Positions 40,215 to 50,102 of a DNA stretch of 64,000 nt are shown here, piece by piece (positions within the stretch are counted from its first letter, which is position 1; every line of letters begins with the position of its first letter). A program made the position numbers and the translations under genes. Source of the stretch: Serratia sp. M24T3. GTDB taxonomy: Bacteria; Pseudomonadota; Gammaproteobacteria; Enterobacterales; Enterobacteriaceae. The stretch covers positions 1 to 64,000 of the forward strand of contig NZ_AJHJ01000017.1 of the NCBI RefSeq assembly GCF_000257645.1, in the 5' to 3' direction. A model generated the notes under the pieces. That model did no database searches. It was not told the DNA's origin and saw only the letters and a list, made by a program, of their open reading frames with translations.

Positions 40215-40937
40215 ATGGCGTGCCACTTTGCAAGATGGATTATGACGGATAGTGAGCCAAACACGCACCGCCTGCCCGCCGACGTCCTGGCTTTCGCCAA
40301 CACCTTGCTCCCCAAGCTCCGCACCCGGTTTTTATATGGACGCGCGCTGCTGGCAGAAATCATGTTTTATTTGTATGGGACGACCAAACTGCCACAGGTT
40401 GTAACCTTGCCCAGCGGTCGCCCCAGCTTTGCTGCCAGCGGATTACCTGATTTCAGCCTGGCCTACGCCGGCAGCACTATCGGCGTAATGCTCAGCAGCG
40501 AAGGCAAAGCGGGGCTAGATTTAGAAATCTTGCATGCTCGCGGCCCTCTTCACCAGTCGCGCCAGTCAGCTCTTTCTACTGTTGAGAAAACCTGGATCGC
40601 TATGCAATCTGACCCTGATGAGTCCGCCACACAGCTAGAATGTATCCGGCAAAGCGTGCATAAACTCTCGGGGCAAAGTGACATCACCTCCGATACCCTG
40701 AGCCTGCATCCAAGTTCCGGGCGATTACGCTCGAGTATTACTGCCAATGTGCAGGTAATGAGCGATATTGAAGGTCCAGAGATCTGGGCATGCGCACACA
40801 CCCCGGCCATTCAGCGACTGATCTGCTGGAATTACACCCCTTCTGAAGGTTTCACGCGTACGCAAACGTTTTCTCCCCAGCAACAGGTCGATTCACTACA
40901 CTTTATGAAATTAACCAGCCTACCTCCGGCCAAGTAA
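40215..40937 (+). CDS. yieE: YieE, phosphopantetheinyl transferase-like protein
   Basis: 240 residues, clearly the E. coli YieE family: it shares HFARWIMT at the start, RLPADV, YLYGTTKLPQVVTLPSGRP, and FSLAYAGSTIGVML. The PPTase fold is suggested by GLDLE (about residues 100-104). The usual second catalytic motif WxxKEAxxK is replaced by CIRQSVHKL, so activity is doubtful. It lies next to yieF as in E. coli. Role is unknown. Confidence 0.85.
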   Translation: MACHFARWIMTDSEPNTHRLPADVLAFANTLLPKLRTRFLYGRALLAEIMFYLYGTTKLPQVVTLPSGRPSFAASGLPDFSLAYAGSTIGVMLSSEGKAGLDLEILHARGPLHQSRQSALSTVEKTWIAMQSDPDESATQLECIRQSVHKLSGQSDITSDTLSLHPSSGRLRSSITANVQVMSDIEGPEIWACAHTPAIQRLICWNYTPSEGFTRTQTFSPQQQVDSLHFMKLTSLPPAK

Positions 40938-40977
40938 TCATCCTTTTGCAATCCAGCTAATCAATCAGGAGTCGTTT

Positions 40978-41547
40978 ATGTCTAATCAACCACTGAAGTT
41001 TGTCACGCTGTTAGGCAGCCTGCGTAAAGGCTCATTCAATGCAATGGTTGCACGTACTCTGCCAAAGTTATCACCTGAAGGCGTCACCATTGAGGCGCTG
41101 CATTCTATTGGCGATATTCCGCTGTATGATGCTGATGTACAACAGGAATCAGGCTTCCCCGCCACTATTGAAAACATGGCCAAACAGATTCGCGAGGCGG
41201 ATGGCGTTATTATCGTCACGCCGGAATATAACTATTCGGTGCCGGGCGGGTTAAAGAATGCCATTGACTGGCTCTCGCGAGTCCCTGAACAGCCGCTGGC
41301 AGGCAAACCCGTATTGATTCAAACCAGTTCAATGGGTGCGATTGGCGGCGCACGCTGTCAGTATCACCTGCGGCAGATCTTAGTGTTCCTGGATGCCATG
41401 GTTCTCAACAAGCCGGAGTTTATGGGGGGAGTGATTCAGAGCAAGGTCGATGCACAGCTTGGCGAGGTGATTGATCAAAGTACGCTCGACCATCTTACCG
41501 GCCAGCTCAGCGCATTTTCCGATTTTACTCGTCGTTTTAAAAAGTAA
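40978..41547 (+). CDS. chrR: NADPH-dependent FMN reductase (chromate/quinone reductase)
   Basis: 189 residues (E. coli YieF/ChrR 188). FMN-binding loop LLGSLRKGSFNAMVARTLP at the N-terminus and ITPEYNYSVPGGLKNAIDWL (about residues 80-99), a flavodoxin-like reductase signature. It reduces quinones and chromate in the cytosol and protects against redox stress. A perfect terminator follows. Confidence 0.95.
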   Translation: MSNQPLKFVTLLGSLRKGSFNAMVARTLPKLSPEGVTIEALHSIGDIPLYDADVQQESGFPATIENMAKQIREADGVIIVTPEYNYSVPGGLKNAIDWLSRVPEQPLAGKPVLIQTSSMGAIGGARCQYHLRQILVFLDAMVLNKPEFMGGVIQSKVDAQLGEVIDQSTLDHLTGQLSAFSDFTRRFKK

Positions 41548-41599
41548 ATTCGGGGCTAAGTGCAAAAAGAGAAGAGAATTTTGGGACGCGACCTTTAGC

Positions 41600-41627
41600 A
41601 CCTCTCCTCTGTTGGTGGAGGAGAGGT
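41600..41627. terminator. Bidirectional hairpin between chrR and adeP
   Basis: Perfect 10-base arms ACCTCTCCTC and GAGGAGAGGT with an eight-base loop lie between two converging genes. T runs are absent on both sides, so confidence is moderate. Confidence 0.6.
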
Positions 41628-41648
41628 AACAAGGATAACAGAGCCAGT

Positions 41649-42986
41649 TTATTTGTTATCGATAAAAACAATCTTCAATACAAACAGTATGGTAACCACC
41701 AGCACACAAGGCCTGATGTCTCTCCAGCGACCGCTTCCCAGCTTCATCACCACGTAAGAAATAAACCCCAGGGCAATCCCTTCTGTAATCGAGAAACTGA
41801 AAGGCATCATGACTGCGGTAACAAACGCAGGGACTGCTTCGGTTAAATCATCCCAGGTCACTCGCGCAAGGCTGGAAGTCATCAGCACGCCGACATAAAT
41901 TAGCGCGCCTGCAGCAGCATAGGCTGGCACCATTCCGGCTAACGGGGAGATGAAAATAACCAGCAGGAACAAAAGCCCGGTGACAACGGCAGTCAGACCG
42001 GTACGACCCCCAATCGCTACGCCGGAGCAGCTTTCAATGTAAGCACTAATCGCAGAGGTGCCGATGAAGGAACCCACAACCGAGCTAACGCTGTCGACAA
42101 ACAGCGCCTGTTTCATCTGCGGGAATTTACCTTCACTGTCGGCAAGCCCGGCTTTATCGGTAACGCCAATCAGCGTGCCTGACGAGTCGAACAGATTGAC
42201 CAGCATAAAGGAGAAAATAATCCCCGCCAGACCAATATTCAGCGAGCCTTTAATATCAACCTGCCCAACCACGCTGGTAACGCTTGGCGGCATCGACCAT
42301 ACTCCCGCGTAGTGAACGTCACCCAGCGCCCAACCAATCAGCGTGGTGATAATAATGGAAATTAGCACCGCGGCATGAATGTTTCGCGCCGCCAGAATAG
42401 CGATAATAAAGAAACCCAGCGCACCAAGCAGCACCGAGTGCGAGGTCAATTTGCCGATCGAAACCAGTGTATCGGGATTAGCAACTACAATACCGGCATT
42501 TTTCAGGCCCATCATGCCGATGAACAAGCCGATGCCGCTGGTAATCCCGACTCTCAAGCTCACAGGTATATTCGCTATCATCCAGTAACGAACGCGGAAA
42601 ATGGTCAGCAGGAACAGGCCAACCGCGCCCCAGAAAATCGCGCCCATGCCGGTTTGCCATGAGATCCCCATCGCACCGACCACCACAAAGGCGAAGAAAG
42701 CATTCAGGCCCATCGCAGGTGCCAGCGCGACGGGCAGATTGGCGATAAGCCCCATCAAAATACTGCCGAATGCCGCAATCAGACAGGTAGTAACAAATAC
42801 GGCCTGCTTATCCATCCCCGCCACGCCCAATATCTGCGGGTTAACGAAGACGATATACACCATGGTCAGGAAAGTTGTGAAACCGGCAACTGTCTCCGTT
42901 TTCAGCGTCGTGCCATGGGCGCTCAGTTTAAACCAGCGCTCTAACATCCCTTTACCTGCGCCGGCATTATTTTGTGGTGTGCTCAT
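41649..42986 (-). CDS. adeP: Adenine permease, NCS2 family
   Basis: 445 residues, the same as E. coli AdeP (YieG). It imports adenine with protons across the inner membrane. AGFTTFLTMVYIVFVNPQIL near the N-terminus and ALAPAMGLNAFFAFVVV (about residues 87-103) are AzgA-type NCS2 signatures. FDSSGTLIGVTDKAGL is also conserved. The protein should have 12-14 helices. It is transcribed toward chrR. Confidence 0.95.
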   Translation of the reverse strand: MSTPQNNAGAGKGMLERWFKLSAHGTTLKTETVAGFTTFLTMVYIVFVNPQILGVAGMDKQAVFVTTCLIAAFGSILMGLIANLPVALAPAMGLNAFFAFVVVGAMGISWQTGMGAIFWGAVGLFLLTIFRVRYWMIANIPVSLRVGITSGIGLFIGMMGLKNAGIVVANPDTLVSIGKLTSHSVLLGALGFFIIAILAARNIHAAVLISIIITTLIGWALGDVHYAGVWSMPPSVTSVVGQVDIKGSLNIGLAGIIFSFMLVNLFDSSGTLIGVTDKAGLADSEGKFPQMKQALFVDSVSSVVGSFIGTSAISAYIESCSGVAIGGRTGLTAVVTGLLFLLVIFISPLAGMVPAYAAAGALIYVGVLMTSSLARVTWDDLTEAVPAFVTAVMMPFSFSITEGIALGFISYVVMKLGSGRWRDIRPCVLVVTILFVLKIVFIDNK

Positions 42987-43252
42987 TATTGAGTTCCAAA
43001 GAGGGGGAAATTCGTCGGCCGCTATCCTAACCTAAATCCTCCGCCGATTGAGATGATTGCGCTGCTTTTTATTGCATGTTTACACTTTTTAGACCGCTTT
43101 TAGGAGCAACTGCTGGTTTTTAATGCTCATTATTTTAGCTTTTATCGCACGGTCTCCAGGATAAGGAGTTCGGAACAGGCGAGTATTTTCTGTAAGATAC
43201 CTTCTGGAGTCATGTCATTAACTAAGCAGTTAATTCAGAAAAAGGATGAAAT

Positions 43253-43918
43253 ATGCCCCGGATAGAATGCGTTTTCTTTGACTGTGATGGCACACTGGTC
43301 GACAGTGAGCGGCTGTGCTGCGAGGCTTACGTCCTGATGTTTGCCCATTTCGGCGTGACCGTTTCCTATGATGAGATGTTTAAAAAGTACAAAGGCGTAA
43401 AGCTGTACGAAATTATCGATATTATTAATCAACAGCACGGTCTTAAAGCCGGAAAAGAAGAGATGGAAGTGGTTTTCCGTCAGCACGTAGCTCGGCTGTT
43501 TGATGAAAAACTCGAACCGATTGCAGGCGCAAAAGAACTGCTGGAGTCAATAACTGTGCCGATGTGCGTGGTCTCCAATGGTCCAGTGACTAAAATGCAG
43601 CACTCTCTGGGACTCACCGGTTTGCTCCCTTTTATGAGAGATCGTCTTTACAGCGGTTACGATTTGCAGCGCTGGAAACCTGACCCGGCGTTGCTTTATC
43701 ACGCAGCCGAGGCCATGCAGGTTTCAATCTCCACCTGCATTTTGGTTGAAGATTCTGTAGCCGGCGTTCAGGCGGGTATCGCAGCCAATATTCCGGTTTA
43801 TTATTACTGTGCCGATACTCATAATCCGGTTATCGATCACCCGCTGGTTACCGCATTCACAGATATGCATCAACTTGCCGCTATCTGGCGCGAGAAAGGC
43901 TACAATATCGTCAAATAA
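43253..43918 (+). CDS. yieH: HAD phosphatase YieH (6-phosphogluconate phosphatase)
   Basis: 221 residues (E. coli 221). HAD motif I is VFFDCDGTLVDSE, motif II CVVSNGP, motif III Lys in QRWKPDP, motif IV LVEDSVAGVQAG. E. coli YieH dephosphorylates 6-phosphogluconate in vitro. It is divergent from adeP across a 266-base spacer. A TetR-family regulator gene begins 38 bases after its stop, so the two could be one transcript. Confidence 0.93.
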   Translation: MPRIECVFFDCDGTLVDSERLCCEAYVLMFAHFGVTVSYDEMFKKYKGVKLYEIIDIINQQHGLKAGKEEMEVVFRQHVARLFDEKLEPIAGAKELLESITVPMCVVSNGPVTKMQHSLGLTGLLPFMRDRLYSGYDLQRWKPDPALLYHAAEAMQVSISTCILVEDSVAGVQAGIAANIPVYYYCADTHNPVIDHPLVTAFTDMHQLAAIWREKGYNIVK

Positions 43919-43955
43919 TGCGCTGGCATTTGATTTGTCACTGTATTTAGAGATA

Positions 43956-44645
43956 GTGACTGTTTTAAAAGACGACACCGATTCCGTTAAGGAGAAGACG
44001 CTGACTAGCCAAAGTCCCCAAACAACGGGGCGAAAGAACGATCCAATAGGCCTCAAGCAGCGCATTTTTGATAGCGCGCTTATCGAGTTCGCCGAGTCCG
44101 GATTAATGGGCGCACGGATGGAAAATATCGCCTCAAACGCTGATACCACCAAACGCATGGTGGTTTATCACTATAAATCGAAAGAAGCGCTCTACATGCA
44201 GGTGTTGGAGTATGTTTATCGCTGTTTGCGTAAACATGAGCTTGAGCTGGATTTATCAGCCTATCCGCCTGCCGAAGCCATTGTTAAGCTGGTAGAGGCC
44301 AGTTTTGATTTTCACGTTTCGCACCCGGAATTTATTCGCATTGTCTCCACCGAGAATATGCTGCGCGGTCGCTTTATTCGTCAATCCACCAACATCCGCG
44401 CACTAAACCAAACGGCGCTAACCTTGCTGGATGATATTCTTGAACGCGGCAAGAAAGGTCATCTATTTAAAGAAGATGCCCAGGCGCGGGACGTTCACCG
44501 CCTGATCAGCAGTCTTTGTGTTCACCAGGTCGCCAACCAATACACCTTTGGTGCGTTGTTTGAGAATCCGGATGAGTTTGATACGCAGAATGCGCATTAT
44601 CGCCAGTTGGCAGTGATGGTAGCGTTGCGTTATTTAATGATTTAG
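43956..44645 (+). CDS. TetR/AcrR-family transcriptional regulator
   Basis: 229 residues from the GTG at 43956. The HTH domain lies in LKQRIFDSALIEFAESGLMG and ENIASNADTTKRMVVYHYKS, a standard TetR pattern. A strong ribosome site AAGGAG (43989-43994) sits six bases before an in-frame CTG at 44001, so the real start may be that non-standard codon, giving 214 residues. The C-terminal ligand domain cannot be assigned to a substrate. It lies between yieH and phoU; its target is unknown. Confidence 0.8.
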   Translation: MTVLKDDTDSVKEKTLTSQSPQTTGRKNDPIGLKQRIFDSALIEFAESGLMGARMENIASNADTTKRMVVYHYKSKEALYMQVLEYVYRCLRKHELELDLSAYPPAEAIVKLVEASFDFHVSHPEFIRIVSTENMLRGRFIRQSTNIRALNQTALTLLDDILERGKKGHLFKEDAQARDVHRLISSLCVHQVANQYTFGALFENPDEFDTQNAHYRQLAVMVALRYLMI

Positions 44646-44668
44646 CAAGCTCTGCGACACAAAATAAA

Positions 44669-44695
44669 ACGCCCGATAATCAATTTATCGGGCGT
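44669..44695. terminator. Bidirectional terminator between tetR and phoU
   Basis: Perfect 11-base arms ACGCCCGATAA and TTATCGGGCGT with a five-base loop. On the minus strand a T-rich run follows, so it terminates the pst-phoU operon well. Confidence 0.9.
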
Positions 44696-44725
44696 CTGCA
44701 TTTGTTGTATTGGGAAAGGTTAAAG

Positions 44726-45466
44726 CTATTCTGTTTTGTTTTCTTTACCGCTTTTACCATCAACCAGCAGCTTCTCCAGCGCATCGCCCCCGACATGACG
44801 GAAATCTTGCCCCTTCACGAAGTAGAAAATAATCTCGCTGATATTCTGGCAACGGTCACCGATACGCTCGATCGAACGGGCACAGAACAACGCCGTTAGA
44901 ATGCTTGGGATCATGCGCGGGTCTTCCATCATATAAGTCATCAGCTGACGCACGATGCCCTCATATTCCTGATCGACCTTTTTATCTTCACGATAGACGC
45001 GGATCGCCTCATCGAGATCCATACGCGCAAAGGCATCCAGCACGTCGTGCAGCATCTGTACGGTGTGACGGCCCAATGATTCCAGACTCACCAACAGCGG
45101 CTGATGCAGATGAGAGAATTTCTCCAACGCGGTGCGACAGATTTTATCGGCCACATCGCCGATGCGTTCCAGCTCGGAAATCGTCTTGATGATCGCCATA
45201 ACCATACGCAGATCGCTGGCAGTGGGCTGACGTTTAGCAATAATCCGCACGCAGGCTTCATCAATCGCCACTTCCATCATGTTTACTTTGTCATCACCCT
45301 TGATGACACGCTCGGCCAGCTCAGCGTCCTGATTATGCATCGCGGTGATGGCATCGGTAAGCTGCTGTTCAACCAGGCCGCCCATCGCCAATACCTGAGT
45401 ACGGATATGTTCAAGTTCGGCATTGAACTGGGCTGAAATATGTTTATTGAGATTCAGATTGTCCAT
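44726..45466 (-). CDS. phoU: Phosphate signalling protein PhoU
   Basis: 246 residues (E. coli 241). Two PhoU three-helix repeats, each with a conserved E/D-rich metal-binding motif. It starts [20 protein letters not shown] and contains [20 protein letters not shown] and [20 protein letters not shown]. It connects the Pst transporter to the PhoR kinase and keeps the Pho regulon off when phosphate is plentiful. It is the last gene of the pst operon. Confidence 0.97.
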   Translation of the reverse strand: MDNLNLNKHISAQFNAELEHIRTQVLAMGGLVEQQLTDAITAMHNQDAELAERVIKGDDKVNMMEVAIDEACVRIIAKRQPTASDLRMVMAIIKTISELERIGDVADKICRTALEKFSHLHQPLLVSLESLGRHTVQMLHDVLDAFARMDLDEAIRVYREDKKVDQEYEGIVRQLMTYMMEDPRMIPSILTALFCARSIERIGDRCQNISEIIFYFVKGQDFRHVGGDALEKLLVDGKSGKENKTE

Positions 45467-45493
45467 CTTGTTTCCTCTCTACCTTGAAGAGCA

Positions 45494-46270
45494 TCAACCG
45501 TAGCGGCCAGTAATGTAGTCCTCGGTCTGCTTTTGAGCAGGTGAGGTGAACAATGAGTCAGTATCACTGTATTCAATCAATTCGCCGAGATACATAAACG
45601 CAGTGCGGTCCGAGCAGCGAGCTGCCTGCTGCATGTTATGGGTCACGATCACCACCGTATAGTCGGATTTCAACTCGGTAATCAGCTCTTCGATGCGGCC
45701 GGTCGAGATCGGATCCAGCGCCGAGCAAGGCTCATCAAGCAGTAAAACATCAGGACGAATGGCGATACCGCGAGCGATACACAAACGCTGCTGCTGACCA
45801 CCTGACAAACTGTAACCGCTCTGATGCAGCTTATCTTTCGACTCATTCCAAAGTGCCGCTTTGGTCAAAGCCCACTGCACGCGCTCATCCATGTCGGTAC
45901 GCGACAGCTTCTCAAACAAACGCACGCCAAAAGCGATGTTGTCGTAAATCGACATCGGGAACGGGGTCGGCTTTTGAAATACCATGCCGACCTTGGCGCG
46001 CAGCAGGGCGATATCCTGCTTATCTACCAGAATATTTTCGCCGTCGAGCAAAATTTCACCCTCGGCACGCTGATCGGGATACAGCTGATACATCTTGTTT
46101 AAAGTGCGCAGAAGCGTCGATTTACCGCAGCCAGACGGGCCGATAAAAGCGGTAACTTCGTTTTTGGCAATATCCAGGGAGATGTTTTTCAGCGCATGGA
46201 ATTTGCCGTAATAAAAATTCAGATCGCGGACCTGGATTTTACTGTTGGATGCATCGGTCATTCGACTCAT
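45494..46270 (-). CDS. pstB: Phosphate ABC transporter ATPase
   Basis: 258 residues. Walker [18 protein letters not shown], signature [18 protein letters not shown] and Walker [17 protein letters not shown]. It powers phosphate uptake by PstSCA. The start may also be the second Met three residues later. The order pstS-C-A-B-phoU is the same as in E. coli. Confidence 0.97.
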   Translation of the reverse strand: MSRMTDASNSKIQVRDLNFYYGKFHALKNISLDIAKNEVTAFIGPSGCGKSTLLRTLNKMYQLYPDQRAEGEILLDGENILVDKQDIALLRAKVGMVFQKPTPFPMSIYDNIAFGVRLFEKLSRTDMDERVQWALTKAALWNESKDKLHQSGYSLSGGQQQRLCIARGIAIRPDVLLLDEPCSALDPISTGRIEELITELKSDYTVVIVTHNMQQAARCSDRTAFMYLGELIEYSDTDSLFTSPAQKQTEDYITGRYG

Positions 46271-46303
46271 TAAGACATCTCTCTTTAATCAAAATTTTTA
46301 TAA

Positions 46304-47191
46304 TTACTGCTTTTTCTGGGCGAAGATCACGCGAGCAATGATGTTCAGCAGCAGTACGCATACAGTAATTAGCAGAACGCCAGCCCAGGCCAAGTCCTGC
46401 CATTCTGCAAACGGGCTCATAGCAAATTTAAATATGGTGACCGGGAGGTTAGCGATAGGCTGCATTAAATCGGTGCTCCAAAACTGGTTGGAGAGCGAGG
46501 TAAACAGCAGCGGCGCGGTTTCACCGGCAATACGCGCGATAGCCAGCAGAACACCCGTGATAATTCCAGAGACTGAGGCCTTCAGCGTAATGGCTGAAAT
46601 CATTCTCCATTTCGGCGTTCCCAATGCATAGGCCGCTTCACGCAGACTGTCAGGCACCAGTTTCAGCATATTCTCGGTGGTACGAATCACGATAGGAACC
46701 TGCAGCAGCGCCAGCGCCAGAATCCCCGCCCAGCCTGAGAAGTGCCCCATTTTGGCCACGACAATGGTGTAAACAAACAGTCCGACCACGATGGAAGGAG
46801 CAGACAGCAGGATATCGTTAATAAAACGAATCACCTCGGCCAGCCAAGATTTACGCCCATATTCAGCAAGATACACACCGGCAAGGATCCCCAGCGGAGT
46901 ACCAACCACTGTAGACCAGAGGATCAAAAGTCCGCTGCCGGCAATGGCGTTTGCCAAACCACCGCCTGCAGTGTTTGGCGGTGGCGTGTTTTGGGTAAAC
47001 AGCGCCAGCGACATACCGTCGATACCTTTGGTTACCGTGGTAAACAAGATCCACACCAGCCAGAACAGGCCAAAAACCATGGTCGCCATTGATAACAACA
47101 GCGCGATACGGTTCTTCTGGCGTCGCCAGGCCTGACGTTTGCGACGGGATTCAAACAGCGCATCGTTGCTTTGCATTTCAAGAGTTGCCAT
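46304..47191 (-). CDS. pstA: Phosphate ABC transporter permease PstA
   Basis: 295 residues from the ATG at 47191 (E. coli 296), with GAGGGG upstream. Six membrane helices. [20 protein letters not shown] and [20 protein letters not shown] (the EAA loop that contacts PstB) are conserved. The start lies one base after the pstC stop codon, so translation is probably coupled. An upstream extension to 47206 is not favoured. Confidence 0.97.
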   Translation of the reverse strand: MATLEMQSNDALFESRRKRQAWRRQKNRIALLLSMATMVFGLFWLVWILFTTVTKGIDGMSLALFTQNTPPPNTAGGGLANAIAGSGLLILWSTVVGTPLGILAGVYLAEYGRKSWLAEVIRFINDILLSAPSIVVGLFVYTIVVAKMGHFSGWAGILALALLQVPIVIRTTENMLKLVPDSLREAAYALGTPKWRMISAITLKASVSGIITGVLLAIARIAGETAPLLFTSLSNQFWSTDLMQPIANLPVTIFKFAMSPFAEWQDLAWAGVLLITVCVLLLNIIARVIFAQKKQ

Positions 47192-47192
47192 C

Positions 47193-48149
47193 TTAACGCC
47201 CCTCATTCTTGGCCAGACGCAGAATCATCAGCTTTGATAGCGCCAACACGATAAAGGTGATCACGAACAGGATCAGGCCTAACTCCATCAGGGCCGAGGT
47301 ATGCAGGCCCGATGCTGCTTCGGCAAATTCGTTGGCCAACGCCGAGGTAATACTGTTACCCGGCATGTACAGCGAGGCACTATCGAGCTGGTAAGTGTTA
47401 CCGATGATAAAGGTCACTGCCATGGTTTCACCCAAAGCGCGTCCGAGGCCAAGCATCACGCCGCCAATCACGCCGTTCTTGGTGAAAGGTAAAACGATAC
47501 GCCAGATAACTTCCCAGGTCGTACAACCGATGCCGTAGGCCGATTCTTTCATCATCACTGGCGTCTGCTCGAACACGTCGCGCATCACAGAGGCAATGTA
47601 GGGGATGATCATGATCGCAAGAATTACGCCAGCCGCCAGGATACCAATACCAAACCCCGGACCCGCGAAAAGTGCACCAATAATTGGAATGCCTGAAAGA
47701 ACATCGCCGACAGGTGTTTGAAAATAAGTCGCAAATAAAGGAGCAAAGACAAACAGGCCCCACATGCCGTAAACGATACTCGGGATAGCCGCCAGCAGTT
47801 CGATAGCAATCCCCAGAGGACGTTTCAACCAGTTAGGCGCCAGTTCAGTCAGAAACAGTGAGATACCAAAGCTGACCGGGACAGCTATCAGCAGAGCAAT
47901 GACCGAGGTAACAATCGTGCCGTAAATCGGCACCAGCGCACCAAATTGCTCATTGGGTACATCCCAGGTTTTATTCCACAGGAAAGAAAAGCCAAACTTT
48001 TCCATGCTAGGCAAGGAAGAAATGAATAACGAAACGATGATCCCGCCGAGCAGGAATAGCACAATCAGCGCAGCCAGTTTAACCAGCGCGCCGAAGATGA
48101 TGTCACCGTTCTTGCTTGGTGCTTTGATGGACGGCGTTTTTTCAGCCAT
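47193..48149 (-). CDS. pstC: Phosphate ABC transporter permease PstC
   Basis: 318 residues (E. coli 319). Six membrane helices with [39 protein letters not shown] and EAA-loop [20 protein letters not shown]. It forms the membrane channel with PstA. Confidence 0.97.
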   Translation of the reverse strand: MAEKTPSIKAPSKNGDIIFGALVKLAALIVLFLLGGIIVSLFISSLPSMEKFGFSFLWNKTWDVPNEQFGALVPIYGTIVTSVIALLIAVPVSFGISLFLTELAPNWLKRPLGIAIELLAAIPSIVYGMWGLFVFAPLFATYFQTPVGDVLSGIPIIGALFAGPGFGIGILAAGVILAIMIIPYIASVMRDVFEQTPVMMKESAYGIGCTTWEVIWRIVLPFTKNGVIGGVMLGLGRALGETMAVTFIIGNTYQLDSASLYMPGNSITSALANEFAEAASGLHTSALMELGLILFVITFIVLALSKLMILRLAKNEGR

Positions 48150-48177
48150 AACACTCTCTTCTTATTCAGATTTATTT

Positions 48178-48206
48178 CTCCCCCGACAAGGGTTTATCGG
48201 GAGAGA
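48178..48206 (-). promoter_or_regulatory. Hairpin in the pstS-pstC spacer
   Basis: On the minus strand CCCGA and TCGGG pair over 10 bases, and flanking CTC/GAG could extend the stem past a two-base bulge. No T run follows. Such hairpins often protect the highly expressed pstS part of the mRNA or partly terminate it. Confidence 0.4.
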
Positions 48207-48257
48207 TTGAGACAGAAGACTCGTACTTTATATCACCAGCAACCCTAAGCCAAAGGC

Positions 48258-49298
48258 TTAGTAGACTGACTTACCGCTGCTGTCTTTAACGTTGCTTTTC
48301 CAGGCTGTCTGGATTTGAGAAACAACAGACTGCGGCAAAGAAGCGTAATCCAGACCGGTAGTCAGCTTGTCACCGTTTTTATAGGCCCAGTCAAAGAACT
48401 TCAGCACTTCCGCGCCTTTGGCCGCGTCTTGCTGTTGTTTATAGACCAGAATAAAGGTGGTAGAAGAGATTGGCCACGCATTGTCGCCCTTCTGGAAAGT
48501 CAGGTCCTGAGCAAAGGTTTTGCTCCAGTCTGCGCCTTTGGCTGCCGCGCTGAATGACTCTTCTGAAGGAGAAATCGCCTTACCGCTGGCATCAACCAGT
48601 TTGGTGTAAGTCAGATTGTTTTGCTTGGCGTAAGCATACTCAACATAGCCGATTGAACCTGGCAGACGTTGTACAAAAGCAGCAACGCCGTCATTGCCTT
48701 TACCGCCCAAACCGACAGGCCAGTTTACGGTAGTACCCACGCCGATGTCTTTTTTCCAGTCCGCGTTAGCTTTGGACAGGTAGCTAGTAAATACGAAAGA
48801 AGTACCAGAACCATCGGCGCGACGAACCACGGCGATGTTGGTATCAGGCAGTTTTACGCCTGGGTTCAGCTTAGTTATCTCTGCATCATTCCATTTTTTG
48901 ATTTTGCCCAGGTAAATATCACCCAGAGCTTTACCATCCAGCGTCAACTCACCGGATTTCACACCAGGAATGTTTACTGCCAGAACAACACCACCGATAA
49001 CGGTAGGGAACTGGAACAGGCCGTTCTTCTCGAGATCAGCGTCGCTCATAGGCGCATCTGATGCTCCGAAGTCCACGGTTTTAGCAATAATCTGCTTTAC
49101 GCCGCCGGAAGAACCGATGCCTTGGTAGTTAACTTGAACACCGGTAGATTTATTGTAAGCATCAGCCCATTTTGCATAAACTGGAGCAGGGAAAGTACCG
49201 CCTGCGCCTGTCAGATTAGTTGCTGAAAAGGCAGACATTGCTGTTAAAGAGAAAGTCGCTGCCACAATACCGGCGACGGTTGTACGCATCAGTTTCAT
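48258..49298 (-). CDS. pstS: Periplasmic phosphate-binding protein PstS
   Basis: 346 residues from the ATG at 49298 (CAGGAG upstream), the E. coli length. A longer frame upstream to 49430 has no support. Signal peptide [20 protein letters not shown] with cleavage after MSAFSA. Ligand residues lie in [34 protein letters not shown] and [12 protein letters not shown]. It delivers phosphate to PstCA. Two Pho boxes lie about 200-250 bases upstream. Confidence 0.97.
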   Translation of the reverse strand: MKLMRTTVAGIVAATFSLTAMSAFSATNLTGAGGTFPAPVYAKWADAYNKSTGVQVNYQGIGSSGGVKQIIAKTVDFGASDAPMSDADLEKNGLFQFPTVIGGVVLAVNIPGVKSGELTLDGKALGDIYLGKIKKWNDAEITKLNPGVKLPDTNIAVVRRADGSGTSFVFTSYLSKANADWKKDIGVGTTVNWPVGLGGKGNDGVAAFVQRLPGSIGYVEYAYAKQNNLTYTKLVDASGKAISPSEESFSAAAKGADWSKTFAQDLTFQKGDNAWPISSTTFILVYKQQQDAAKGAEVLKFFDWAYKNGDKLTTGLDYASLPQSVVSQIQTAWKSNVKDSSGKSVY

Positions 49299-49497
49299 AT
49301 TCCACTCCTGGTGGTTATCTACCCTATGACATTGGAGTTGCAGCAACACAGTAAGTGAACGAATCCCGATAGGCCTACAGTAGTAAGTAATTCGGGTAAG
49401 CGAACGCCGCTGATACAGCTGTAGCTTCAATTACAACGGATAATTTTGATTCGACTCAAGTCGAAGCTTAGTAAAGTGTTTAGCACAGGAGCAAAAT

Positions 49498-49548
49498 AGG
49501 ACAGTTTAGTGACACTAAAATGTAGGTTATATGACAGTTTTGTGACAG
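49498..49548 (-). promoter_or_regulatory. Two Pho boxes upstream of pstS
   Basis: On the minus strand CTGTCACAAAACTGTCAT (49531-49548) fits the PhoB consensus CTGTCAT-N4-CTGTCAT, and GTGTCACTAAACTGTCCT (49498-49515) is a weaker second box. Their starts are 33 bases apart, three helical turns, a good arrangement for PhoB dimers. This marks the pst operon as phosphate-starvation-induced. Confidence 0.88.
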
Positions 49549-49571
49549 CGTGCAATTTATGAACTTATACG

Positions 49572-50102
49572 TTACCGAATAACCTCCCGCAACCCCAGGC
49601 GCAGCTGGTAATCGCCGTAGGCGATCGATTTTTCGAAGGTAAATCCGCTTTTAATAGCTTGTTTAATCGCAACAATATTGTCGGGCATCACAAGACAACA
49701 AACAGGGCGGCTCAACGTTTTATCCTGCCAGTCGAGGATGGCACATTTCGCTTCATAGCCGTAACCATAACCATGGAAGTCAGAGTGTAATAATGTCCCA
49801 ATTTCCAACATGTCAGGCATTGATGGCATGGTGTCTCGCTTAAAGTCTGCGAATCCTATCTCACCGATAATAGTATTACAGGGTTTCAGTTTGATTATCC
49901 AATACCCAAAACCCAGCGTTGCCCACATGCCATGGTACTGTAACCACAGTGACCAGCAGGCTTCTCGCCCTATCACCCCTGGAGGAACAAATCGCGTAGC
50001 TATATCATCTTGATAGATATGCAACATTGCAGGAAAATCCTCCACACTGCACCCGCAGAGAATTAATCTGTCTGTTTCGATAATTGGTATGACGCTTTCC
50101 AT
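49572..50102 (-). CDS. GNAT acetyltransferase, RimJ/RimL type
   Basis: 176 residues. ETDRLILCGCSVEDFPAMLH starts a RimJ/RimL-like N-terminus, and GEIGFADFKRD then LHSDFHGYGYGYEAKCAIL contain the acyl-CoA-binding region. It is the last gene of the four-gene operon: its ATG overlaps the previous stop codon by one base (TAATG), so translation is coupled. It probably acetylates a pathway intermediate or the product, or gives self-protection. Neither can be told from sequence. Confidence 0.75.
   Translation of the reverse strand: MESVIPIIETDRLILCGCSVEDFPAMLHIYQDDIATRFVPPGVIGREACWSLWLQYHGMWATLGFGYWIIKLKPCNTIIGEIGFADFKRDTMPSMPDMLEIGTLLHSDFHGYGYGYEAKCAILDWQDKTLSRPVCCLVMPDNIVAIKQAIKSGFTFEKSIAYGDYQLRLGLREVIR

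Noticed and set aside
42987-43252. Purine riboswitch or PurR site upstream of adeP
   Set aside because: No good ACGCAAACGTTTTCGT-like site or aptamer pattern was seen in the spacer.
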